Assembly: GCA_022579005.1 (NCBI GenBank)
Contig: MU401501.1
Coordinates: 107,372-171,371 of the forward strand
Source: Poronia punctata
Lineage: Eukaryota > Ascomycota > Sordariomycetes > Xylariales > Xylariaceae
DNA: 64,000 nucleotides
Direction of reading: 5' to 3'
Positions 24,201-35,626 of this stretch are shown here, piece by piece. The translations under genes and the position numbers were made by a program. The notes beneath the pieces are model-generated. The model worked only from the letters and a program-made list of their open reading frames with translations, did no database searches and was not told where the DNA came from. The number at the start of each line of letters is the position of its first letter. Position 1 is the stretch's first letter.

Positions 24201-27200
24201 TTAGCATTTATAATAAGCTTATTATATACGTGCTTAAAGTTAATTACTAAGCTAAAAATAGCTTTATAACTATAGCAGTAGCTTTTTTATATTTATAAAA
24301 CTAAATAGTCTAGCTAATTAAAAATATAAGTATTATTACGTTTATTTTAACTTATATTATATATATAACCTATATAAAAATTAGTAATTTTATTACTATT
24401 ATCTATAATACTTTAGCAAAAACATTTTTTTTAATAACATTTAAAATATATAAAATTAAAAAAAAATATAATAAAACCTAAAGCGTTGTTAACCTAAACA
24501 TATGCATATTTACTATTAATAGTATAAATAAATAACGCCTAAGCATAAAAATAAAAAAGCTTAGTTAGCTTATTAATAAATATAGCTAAGCTATAATAAG
24601 TTTTATAGCTAATATTTAATATAATATAATTTTTAAATATAAAAGGCAAATTAAAAAACGTAAGCTTTATTATTACTTTAAAAAGTTTTTTAAGCTTTTT
24701 AAACTTAGCAGGTTTCTTACCTTTCTTTTTACTTTTACCTTTATTTTAAGCTTTAAATTTTTTAAAAATCTTCTTTTATTTAAGCTTTAAAAAAGCAAGC
24801 ATAGTAAAAAGCTTTAAAATATTTAAAAAAATGTTTGCTTCCTTTATATTTATTAAAAGTATTTATTTGCATATATAATCTTTAAGCGTTAAAAGCTAAA
24901 AAAAAAGTTTGCTAACGTTTTTTAAAACATTACCTTTTTTATTTTAAAAAAAAAACAAAAGCTTATAAAGTACTTTATAATCTTTACAACTAAAGCTTAT
25001 AAGCTTTATAAACGTTGCTAAAGCCTTTTTAAATACTAACATTTTTATAAATTTATTTTAATATATAATAATAAAAGTAAAAATATTTTTAAAGTTTTTT
25101 TTTAGCTTTAGTTATAGCTTAAAAAGCAAAACTGCTAGTTTAAAAAACTCTAGTACATTTTATATAATAAAAATATCTTTACTTTTAAGCTTTTTACTAA
25201 TATTTTAAAACGCTAGCAATATTAAAAGCAATTTAGCAAATATAATCTTTTTATAGCTTATAGCGCTAAGCATATCTTTAAAATCTAGTATAGCATATAT
25301 AGTATACTTAACAGCATTATTTATATTATTAAATTAAAGTTTATTAACATTAATAATTACTATTTTAAATAATAATTAGCTTAGTATTAACCTTATAAAT
25401 AAGCTTAAAAGTAACTTATGCTTATTTTTAGTTTTACTATTTAATTTACTATTAGCTAATTTTTTACTATTATAAGCTAAAATAGTATTATTTTAAAGTA
25501 AGTTAAACATTTTAATATTATTATTATTATACGCAATAGTACTAATTTTATATATATTAAAAAAGTTTACATTGCTTAATATATTAAAAATATTTAGCGC
25601 ACTATTATATTTAAAAGTAAAGCTATTACTAGTTTTTATTTTATAGCTACTTTAATAACTACTAAGCTTTAGTAAGCAGTTGCTTACTAGTATACTAACC
25701 TTTGCTAGCATTATAAAATTATAGCAAATTAATTTATAAAGTCAGATTTTTAATACTTTTACGTGCTATAAAAATATATTAATTTTTTATACTAGGCATA
25801 TAAAATAAAAGTAGTATTAAAATAAAAATAAAAGAAAATATAAAAAACTTTTTTTTGCTACTATTGCTTACAACATTTTTTTTAAACTATAAAAATTAAG
25901 TTAATAGCTAACATAGCTTATTTTAATAAGCTATATAGCTATTAATATATATGTTTTCTTTTTTTAGTACATTATTTAAGCTATTTACTACGCTATTAAA
26001 AAAATATATACATTGCTTGCTATACTATAGCTAATATTTTTATATATTTATTTATTTTAACTATAATTAAAAGCAAAATATATTAAAGCAAACAAAGTCC
26101 TTACTTATATATTTACATATAAACATATATTTTAAAAAAATAATCTTATTAAAAAGCAAATATTTATACTTTTATTTTTTATTTTCTTTTATTCTCTATT
26201 TTTTTACACCTTGCTTATATTTTATTTTTTACAAAAGCGCCTATATTTTGATAAAACCTATCTTTTTTATTTTTATTTTCCTACTTTATACTAGCGCACT
26301 TTTATTAATAAATAAAAACACAGCTAAAGTATAGCTAACAATTTACCTAGCTACCTTAAGCTTATAAAAGGTAGCAGCCTTTTTAAGCCTAATTGCAATA
26401 CTAATAATATACCTTACTATAGCTAAAATAAACTAGGTTAAGTATACTATTTTTTTCTATTATTTTTTATTTTCTTATTCTTTAACTATATTTTAACTTA
26501 CTAGTTTTTTAATTTTTTTATAATCTTTGTTTTAAAAGTCTTTTTAATTATTTTTTTAATACTTTACTAAGCGCTTAAAGCAATATTTTTTATATACCTA
26601 GTTATAATAAAAAAAGCAGCAAACAAAATACCTTTACTACTTTATTAAGCTAACCTTATTAATTACCTTTGCTTAATTTTAAAAGCAATATAAATGCTTT
26701 ATAAAAAAATAATAATATTAAAAAAGCAAGTAAAAATGCTAATATAATATTTACAACGTTAAGTACTATTACTAAAAGTAACGCTACTATTTAAAGCAAA
26801 ACTAAAAAAACAAAAAAGCTACTTAAATTAATATACCTTAACTTTTTTTTGCTTTTTATACGTGCTAGCTTTAAAAAAGTAGCTAACATACTTTTTATTT
26901 AAATATTATATAACTAATTACTTAATAAAAATAAAATAAGCGCAAATAATCTAGCATAAATTAAAACTATGCTATATAAAAAAGTTGTAAAGGTTTTTTT
27001 TATTTTTAAATCTAGCAAGATTATAAGCACTATTATTAAAAAAGCATTTTTTTTATTAAATACTTATACTAAATCTTTTAAGCAACGTTATAAATATGCT
27101 ATAAATTACTTTAATAATTTTAAATATAAGTTTTTTTAAAAAAGCTTTTATATAAGTTTACAATAATTTTAATATTATAAATTATGCTAATAAATAATAT

Positions 27201-29376
27201 AGTTACTAGCTAATAACTTTTATAACAACTTTAGTACCTTTAAAAATATAAAGTTTTTAGTTAATATTAAACTTTAAACTTATAATAAAAAAAATATATA
27301 AGTTACTAAAAAATTTTTATATTTTTATTTTAATAAACTAATATTTAAAATAGTTTAGCGCTTTATTAAGCAGCTTATTAACTAAAAAATAACGTTTATT
27401 AATTATAAAAATCTTTTATTTTACTATTTTAAAACAATTTTTTATAACTTAATAATAAAGTTAAAAAAGCTTATTATTTATAAATATAAAATAAATCCTA
27501 ACTAAAAATAGCAACTTAAGCTAACTACTTAAAAGTAGTAGCGCTATAATATTTATTAAATTAAAATATTTAATTTTTATAAAGCTTTTTTTATTTATAT
27601 TAACTTTAAAAATATTAAGCTTAATACGTTTATATAAGTTAATAATACTTTTTAAAAAATAATAAAGTACTAAGCATCTTAAATTTTAAAAAATAACTTA
27701 ATAACTAATAGCTTATTTTCTTTATATAAAACTATATAGCTACTTTATTTTACTTTTTATAAAAACGCTTTTAGCAATAATTATTATTTATAGCCTTATA
27801 TTTTAAGTAGCTTATACTTACTTATAAGCTTTAGCTTTTTATTATAAACTTATATATTATAAACTTATATATTACTAAGTTAAAGTTTTATATTATAAAG
27901 TTATATTAGTTTACTTATTTTTTTTAATATAAATATTTAATAAAATAAAAAAAAAGCATTAAAAACTTAATAACTTAATTATAAACTTATAGCTATATAA
28001 AGCAGCTATAGCAACACTAGCTTTTTTTTTAAGCTTTTAAAATTACTTACTTTTTATAGTTAGCTTTGTTAATTTTAATAAGTAGTTTTTTTTAGCTTTT
28101 TTTTATTATTAGTTTGCTTAACTTAAAACTAACTTAATTAAGCTTATTTTACTTTTTTTAAGTTTTTTAAAGTTGCTTATTAAAACTTTTTATACTATTT
28201 AGTATACTTAGTACTACGCTTATAGCAACTAAAACTACTACGCGCTTTGCTACCTTAGTAGTACTACTTTTTATTATTAAGCTACTGCATTTTTATAATT
28301 AGTTTTAATTCTAGCGTTTATAGTAAGCTTAATTTTAGTTTTAGTTTTAAACTTAATATAGTTATTTTTAGTATAGCTAGTAATTTTAAACTAAAACTAC
28401 TTTTTAACTTAATTAGCAACAATTTATAAAATAATAAAAATTTATAAAATATATTTTTTAATTAGCTAAAAAGCAAAATATGCTAAGCTGCTTTAGTAAA
28501 CATACTTTTAAATATAATAAAGCTTACTATAATAATATTTTTATTTTAAAGCTTACTTATAATAATAACTATTTTTATAATAATAATAACTTTAATAATA
28601 ATAACAATATATACTTTTAACCTAGCAATAATATTAATAATTTTAATTTTAATTTTTTTAATATTGCTAATAACTAGTATATAAAAATAGCTAGACTTAA
28701 AACTAATATGCTTATAAATAATAGTTATAATAACGTTACTAAATATAGCTTTAATAATAATAATAAAATAAAAAGCTTTTTTAAGTAAGCAGCTAAGCAT
28801 ATTATATATTACTATATAGCATATTATTAATTTTTATATTTTATTTAAACTTGCTAGCACTTTATTTTTTATTTTTAACTTAGCTAGCTTTTATAATAAT
28901 TTATTAGCGTAATTTTATACTTTAATAACTATATTAAAGTTTTAATACTTTATTAAGCATTTTTTAAAGTGCTTTTATAGCCTATACTTTAGTACTTATA
29001 AAAAATAAATACTTTTGCTATTTTAAACAGCTTTAAGCTTATTAATATATTAACTTTAAGCATATAGCAATAATTATATAAAAATATAGTAAAATTATTT
29101 TATTAACTTATAATATTTAATAAATTAATAAGCTAGCAAATTTTTTATATAAAATCTTATTAATAGCTTATAGCTAGCTATAAAGTTTTAAAGCAATAAA
29201 TGTTTTATTTATATATAGTAGCAAGCTTAAATAGCTTATAATAGTTAATAAAAGCTTTATTATAAAAACCTTAATTAATATATTAATATATTATAATAAT
29301 AATAAATAGCTATTTATATAAATTTAATAAAAAATATATTTTCTTATACAAATTTATATAAAAAAGTACTTTTATG
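21204..29376. other. AT-rich interior of the outer transposon, no intact gene
   Basis: About 8 kb of very AT-rich DNA in which all frames are broken. Composition differs from the gypsy interior: here the plus strand is richer in A and C. A 76-84 residue open frame at 28546-28800 (minus) is Ile/Lys low complexity and arises from composition. A lysine-rich stretch on the minus strand near 24660-24770 is the only part that reads like former protein. I could not recognise transposase, helicase or nuclease motifs by eye. Confidence 0.6.
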
Positions 29377-29499
29377 CTTAATAAGTCTTGTTTAACTAAT
29401 AAGTCTTGTTTAATTAACAAGTCTTATTTAATTAACAAGTCTTGCCTTACTTATATAAGCCTAATAAGCTATGTTGCCTCCTACATTTTCCTGCTACGG
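29377..29499 (-). repeat. right terminal inverted repeat with subterminal palindrome array
   Basis: Four copies of the AACAAGTCTTGTT-type unit occur at about 29377-29445, in the opposite orientation to the left array. They are followed by GCCTAATAAGC and the outer end TCCTGCTACGG. Read on the minus strand this mirrors the left end (CCGTAGCAGGA, then AGGCTTA, then the CAAGACTTG units). Confidence 0.75.
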
Positions 29500-29501
29500 T
29501 A

Positions 29502-29968
29502 CCTACTTATAAGCTACTTGTAGAGCTGCCCTAAATAGCTGGGGCGGCTACAATTGGCACTAGTAGCCCTAAAGTACTTATCCATGTTTTGAATGGTAGT
29601 TACTACATAGTACACACACAATTCTTCGATTACACAACTCAATAGGTAACTTTATATATTATACACTCAGATGAAGGGTTGCGTTTGTTACAGAATATTA
29701 AACAACATAAATAAAATGATTAGAAGCAGAATAATGCTTGTTTGCAGGATTAACAAGACTAGCTTTCATATACCAGCCCTAAAAAATGCATAGAAAATGT
29801 CCATATCGACCGAGAAAGGGAACAGGGCTTCGACAAGGAAAAGTCTAAGACTTTGTTTTAAAGAATTATACATACAATCAAGCTCATCCAACTTAATGGT
29901 CGGATAAACTTTGGCATAAACCAACCTTCTTCAAAGCTTCATAAATCTGCTACCTGTTGCTTTGCATC
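29502..29968. other. short unique DNA between transposon and PAN1 3' end
   Basis: These 467 bases return to ordinary composition and probably hold the PAN1 3' UTR and terminator. No gene is visible. RIP-like decay does not appear to extend into it. Confidence 0.5.
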
Positions 29969-32900
29969 CTAGTTCAAGACAGTTCCGGCAAGTGTCGACG
30001 TACTTCTATCGTTTGTCACTGCCTTCTTTAACCTCTTGCCCATCTGAATTTCACCAAGTAAAGCGACTGGGCGTCCACCTGAAGGCGGAGGCAACCCTCC
30101 GGCAGCAGGTGGCGGAGGAGGCGGAGGAGGAGCCATGCCTGGAATCGGTGGCGGCGGTGGAGGCGCGGATGGGCCACCTGCATTTGGCATAGGAGGAGGC
30201 GGTGGGGGAGCTGAAGGGGTCGATTCAGGTAGGGGAGGAGCTGGCGGAGCACCCAACGACTCCGACGCGCTTGCACCTGCCGGTGGGGGGCTGAACGGTG
30301 GCGACTGAATGGCCGGCGAAGCTCCTGTAGACTTCTCACCCGTGGCCGATAGGGGTCGAGGAGGACCCATAGAGCCAAAGAGTAAAGACGCCAATTGGGC
30401 AGCTCCGGCGGCTGGTCGCTCGTCCTCGGACTCGTCAGAGGACTCCTCGTTGCCCGAGCCCCACTCATCATCAGTATCGGCGCGCCGCCAGGGCGTATTC
30501 CCAGTCGGCTGCGGGCGCAAAGGAGCACCCGAAGAAGTAGGCCTGCTGTCTTGTGTCATTTGATGGAATGGATTCGTGGATGCCTTGGGTTGTGATGGTG
30601 ATGAGAGGGTCGGTGCCGGAGGCGCAGCAGGTACGGGCGCAGGCGCAGGCGCTGGTGGCGGGGCGGGTGACTCGGAGGACTGCGACATCATACGGAAGTA
30701 GGGATTGCGGCTCTCCGTCTCTGCCGAAGGGCTTGCGACAGCAGGGGGTGACGAAACAAATGGCGGTGCTGGCGCGGGAGGCGGGGTCGCCTTGCGCTCG
30801 AGCTCTTGACTACCTAGTTGACTGCCGCCCTGCGTCGGGGTGGATGCTTGCGGTGTGATTTGCTCAGGGCCGTCATCCTCATCAGACGAAGAGTCTTCTA
30901 CATCCAATGCTTCTAGTTGCCGTTGAAGCTCGAGTTCCCTTTGGCGTGCAGCTTCGATCTCCGCACGTTGGGCGGCTAACTTGGCTTCTTTCTGCTTGGC
31001 CTCGGCCATAGCAGCCTTCTTCCTCTTTTTCTCCTCTTCCTTCTTGAGTTTGCCCTGTCGGACTTGCTCTTCCAGTGCTTTGAGGCGTGCGGAGGCAGAT
31101 TCCCGCTCTTTCGCCAATTCCTCCGCCTGTTGCTTGGCTTCGTCCCTGGACGCTAGTTAGTTTTCTGACCGTATGGTTATGATATGGTGAGCTTACTCCA
31201 TCTGCTGTGTGGCAAGCTGTTGTTCTTCCTGCTCCCTTGAGAGACGCTCCTCCTCGGCCTTCCTGGCCGCTTCCTCCTGCTGGGCCTTTTTGGCAGCATC
31301 ATCATTCTTGGCGGCCTTCCTTGATGGCGGCGGGGGGGGTTTCTTAGTTTCCGACTTAACAGCCGGAGGTGGTACACCTTGTTCCTCGGCAATTCTTGCC
31401 TGGCGCTCAGCTTCACGGCGAGCGTCCTCTTCTTCGGCTTGGCGCAGCTTAGCAGCTCTTTCTGCCCTCTCACGTTCCATCCGCTGCGCTGTTGTTTCCC
31501 CAGGCTTTGATGGGGCTTTGATGCCGAGCGCAGCTAGACGCTCCGCCATACGCTGCTCCGCTTGCTGCTTAATGAATGCAGCCCGTTCTTCGGGAGTCTT
31601 ATACGATGAGTACGAGGTCCCGCCTGGAGCAGGAGAGCGAGAGACGGGTGGAGTGGCGGTGCGGCTAGTTGCCGAGGGGCTATCAATGCGCGATGGCGGT
31701 GCTTCCGCTCGAACCGGTTCAGATGTCGCTTCTCTTCCACCTTTTCGATCCTGAGCTCTAATACGAGAAGCTCGGCTAGATCGTTGCAAATCGAAGATGA
31801 AATCGCGAACCTCGTCTTCAACGCCCAAGGCATCTTCCCACCTCCGCTTTTCGTGCTCATTAGCCGATGTTTGGCCGCCTTCTTTGAGACTATCCTCAAT
31901 GCCTCGGGCGAATTCCCGAACGCTGTCTTCAACGTCACGAACCATACGTTCGTTATTCTCCTTTTCGGTTCTAGCCTTGATGCTCTCTTCTTCCAGACGT
32001 TTCGGCGCATCCAAGTCATCGCCTCTCACATCCACCTTCTTACCTGTCAGTGCAGCAGTCCGCTGTTGCATCATGGCCTTTGCTCTGGCTTTCAATCGAT
32101 CAGACTCCGTCACCATTCCACCTGGTCCGGTACCAATAATAGCAGAAGCACTGCCAGGGTGAGCCTTGGCATCTCTTAGGCGGAAGAGTTCGAGCTTTGC
32201 GTCAGCTATAGCCTTTTCCGTCTTCCGTACCTGAGACGCAAGCTCGGGGATTTTGTCAGTGAGGTTCTGCAGTTGCCTCTTGAGAGCCCTGCGCTCGGCC
32301 TCAGAATCGCCGCTAGCTAGGGCAGCATCTGGGTGGGCATCGATGTCCTCCTGTATGCGTCGGATACGGCGGTATAGTTCGTCTGCCTCCCGTCGGTCGC
32401 GCCTGTCCAGAATATCGTCCTCTTCAGCCGCAGCCTCATCCTTGAAGTCCATAGCATCCAGTAAAACTTGCTTCTCGCGAATCTTCTTCCTCAGCTGTTC
32501 AAGAGAGAGCTCTTCATTGGAGGCAACAGAAGCGGGCGAACTAGGACGGGGCGAGGAGTTGCCGATTCTCCGCCGGGCACTCGATTTGTAGCCCACGTCA
32601 TCATCATTATTCCTGAACACGGTTGCGTCTTTGCGCCCGCCAGCACCGACTGCGTTGCCGCCTCTGAAAGAGTGGCTTTTCATATAACTCACACCCGTCT
32701 TTTGAGGGAGCAGCGAGGCGCCGGACGATTTGCGGATGTCTGATTCTTGGTTTAGCATCGATCGGATAGTTCCCAGCGATTCCGTAATCTTTCTCGTCGA
32801 TGGTGGCACTAGCTCTGGAGGTAGTGTATTGGGAATGGGATAGCCGTTGAGCTTTCGGTAAATCAAATGCATTGCTACGGCAAACTCGTCGAGATCGAGA

Positions 32901-34505
32901 CGGCCCTTGTTTCCATTGTCCGAAAGGGTCCATATACGCTCGAGGTCGGTCTTGTCCAAGCCACTCTGGCCCATGATCTCAATGGCTTGATCGCCCCCAA
33001 TATAGCCCTTGCCGAGTCCATCCCAGGCTCGAAATAACTGATCGTACCTGGTCTTCTCATCCTTCGTGATAGCCCATGGGATAACAGCATTACCTGACAG
33101 GCCAGCGGTAGTATAGTTTTGCTGCTCGCGGCCCGACTGAGGCATCATTCGAGCTTGCAAAGCATCAATATTGGGTAAACCTGAAGCGGGTGTATTGACT
33201 AGGCCCCACTGGCCGGGTCGACCGGTTGGTTGCGCATTAAGGGGTGCTGCCGGTGCTGGGGCCAAACCACCGGGGAACCCAGTCGGCATTGGCGGCATCG
33301 GCGGTCGAGGGCCGTTATAACCAGTAGGCTGAGGATTACTCATACCACCTATGAAGCCAGTCTGCTGAGGCTGCATGCCCGTCTGCTGGCCGGGATACCC
33401 CGTCATTTGTGCTTGCAACAAACTAGCATTGGATTGCTGAGGCTGTGGGTGTTGGATCGTAGGCGGTGTGGCTGTGCTCTGTCGCGTGAAGTCTGAAACG
33501 TTTGTTGCCCCTCCAGAAGCGGCCTCTTCAGCCAGGCTGAAGTTGATGATGTCTACCATGCTTGAAACTTCGTTCTTGATATTCTCGGGGAGGCTGGTAG
33601 GTAGAGGTTTGCCCACGAGCTTCAGATTGCAAAGGTACATGGCAAGCGCAAACTCGGGGAAATGAAGCTCGCCTGAGCGTGTCGTATCGGAAAGCGTCCT
33701 AGATTTAGAAAGTCAGTTGGGTTTCCCAAAAACTCATCACCGTAACGTACCATATATGAGATAAAGCATCCCCATCAAGCCTAGACCTGAGGAGAAGGTC
33801 GCGGGCCTTGTCACCAGACATGGTGGTTTGACCATCTCCCACAGCCGATTTGAATAAGGTTTCGAATTTAGACTGGTCCTGCGCAGTAATAAACGACAGT
33901 CTAATATTGGGTATCTTATTGGTCTTCCGAGGCTGTTGAGTCGCCGACTGCGGTTCGGGGTTTCCCCCAGTTCGAAAGGATGCAGCCATTGCACTGAATC
34001 CCGTGGGTTGCGGTTTTATGGAGGGAGTAGAGGTGGCCGCTGTAGTTGTCGCCGCAGTGGGGTTATAAGCGGTCGGATTAGTCGGCGATACGAAAGAACC
34101 TTGAGTCGGCTGCTGCTGCTGCTGTTGCTGCTGCTGTTGCTGCTGCTGTTGTTGTTGCTGGTTATACTGTTGCTGGAACTGTTGGGGGATTTGAGGCATC
34201 GGGGGAGCACCGGTCTGAAAGCTCTGCTGTTGATGTGGCCCCTGTTGGCCGGGAAAGCCGGTGTACTGAGGTTGAAGTCCCTGAGTAGGTTGCTGCTGGT
34301 GCTGCGGCATGCCTTGACCGCCCGGGAACCCGGTATACTGCTGCGTTAACGGAGCCTGGCCATAGCCAGTCGGCTGGGGGGCAAATCCGCCCGGTTGTTG
34401 TCCCGGCTGCTGGGCTGACTGTTGACCGAAAGGGGCGCCATATTGTTGTTGTTGGGGGCGCAAGTTGTTGCTGCCCCCAAGAAAGGCGTTGGAATTAGAA
34501 TACAT
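29969..34505 (-). CDS. PAN1: actin cytoskeleton-regulatory complex protein PAN1
   Basis: Three exons, 33751-34505, 31197-33698 and 29969-31145, with introns of 52 and 51 nt; product 1,477 aa, the expected size. Pan1 is the endocytic scaffold that works with End3 and Sla1 at cortical actin patches and activates Arp2/3. Visible parts: a Gln/Pro-rich N-terminus with LxxQxTG motifs (e.g. [21 protein letters not shown]), the known Prk1/Ark1 kinase sites; EH domain 1 at about 195-285, split by intron 1 at the Trp of HIWTLSD; EH domain 2 at about 457-550 ([19 protein letters not shown]); coiled coil at about 646-760; long Lys/Glu/Arg-rich region; proline-rich tail and a WH2-like motif ([15 protein letters not shown]) at about 1448-1462. 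A Gln17 tract lies at 116-132. The acceptor of intron 2 is the second AG (tccag), the only one restoring frame. Confidence 0.95.
34110..34160 (-). repeat. 17-codon polyglutamine tract in PAN1
   Basis: On the coding strand this is 17 consecutive Gln codons, CAG interrupted by CAA. The interruptions should limit slippage, but length variation between strains is plausible. Confidence 0.9.
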
Positions 34506-35626
34506 GCTGCTAGCACCTAGTTAATCATCAATTATGGATGCATGAAGACTGGGCCGAGATTTGAGACGTGTAAAAAGGGTTCCAAGCCTTAACCCTTCGG
34601 TAGATGGGTTGGTAGGGAGGGAGAGATAGTAAGACCAAGAGGTGTGCGCCCTGTTTGATGACGAAGCCTTGGTGAACAGTTATAGGAGCTACTCTGGCTG
34701 CCATTGGTTTCGGCCAAAGAACGGAACCCTGTGAGTGGCTTATCTTCCCCTGAAAGTGGGCCTTGTGTCCTCTCTACACATACCCAGAAACTCCCTGAGA
34801 GCACCAGCCACATTCCTTACGTCGTCTCACATGTCGATAATGAGTGCCTGTTGCTTTTAAAACGACGTTTTTCGCGCTTCTATTGGCCAATGGCTTTATG
34901 ATCATGACCTCTTACCTATTCTGAAGGGCCATAGATCAAGGTACCCATAGTATTTCTGACCTCGGAAAACAAAACCGTAACAAAACCCCCAACTGGTATG
35001 CCTACATCATTAATAGACCGCCTTTCTTGCTCTCCTATGAATCGTACAGAAGTCGCTCTTGTGAACGCGACATCACCCTCAAGAAATTTACATTCCTGCA
35101 TGTTTATTGGGCCGGGAGTACCGAAGCGACGGACCCAAGCTACACAGTGCACACGGTATATCCAGATACCTGCCCATGACAATACACTCATGTCCCAATC
35201 AATGCCAGCTTGTAGTTCCATAAACAATGTGTCGAAAAGGACTAAGCCGGGATACGACTCATGCTGTTGCTCGGGGATAAGTTGCCTTGACTAGCAAGAC
35301 ATTATGCCCAAGGGCAAAGGTCTATTAACATTAATCTATATCTGCCCCCCTAGATAGGACAGCACTGGATGTATTACAGTAGCAAAGATTCTAGATGGCG
35401 ATGCCCTCCAGATATATTACAATGTTGCCCAAGGCAGTAGAGCCGACCCGACGCAGCAGTTTTTAGCAGCCTCACTAGTCCTTGGTAACCTCCAATGCGT
35501 CCTGACCTGTAACGTTCTCACGTCTGACGCGGTCTCAAGCTGAATAACCGGCTAGGATACGTATTCGGTCGTTACTGGACTTGCATACGTGACTCTATCA
35601 GGTCGTTTGGACCGCACGTCGAGAGC
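34506..35626. other. intergenic DNA, PAN1 promoter and methyltransferase 3' end
   Basis: Both flanking genes are on the minus strand, so this 1.1 kb should hold the PAN1 promoter and the 3' UTR of the sphingolipid methyltransferase gene. Small open frames on both strands have no family resemblance. A CATTGGCC-type CCAAT word occurs at about 34884-34890. Confidence 0.5.

Larger units (their letters stand above)
11554..29499. mobile_element. RIP-degraded terminal-inverted-repeat transposon, interrupted by a nested gypsy element
   Basis: The sequence turns abruptly AT-rich between two ends that match as inverted repeats. The left begins CCGCAGCGGGA at 11554; the right end, read on the minus strand from 29499, begins CCGTAGCAGGA. 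The two mismatches are C/T and G/A. TA (or GTAC) flanks both ends (11552-11553 and 29500-29501), consistent with a short target duplication. Inside both ends lie arrays of a 17-18 bp unit, AACAAGACTTGTTAG-like, in opposite orientations. Removing the nested retrotransposon and one TAAGC copy leaves about 9.06 kb. No intact open frame survives. A Lys-rich remnant (frame of KGKSKKKGKKPAKFKK) is readable on the minus strand near 24660-24770. TIRs point to a DNA transposon; the superfamily is unresolved. Confidence 0.75.

Noticed and set aside
28546..28800. 84-residue open frame in the AT-rich block
   Set aside because: Almost only Ile, Lys, Val and Asn; expected by chance from RIP-altered AT-rich DNA.
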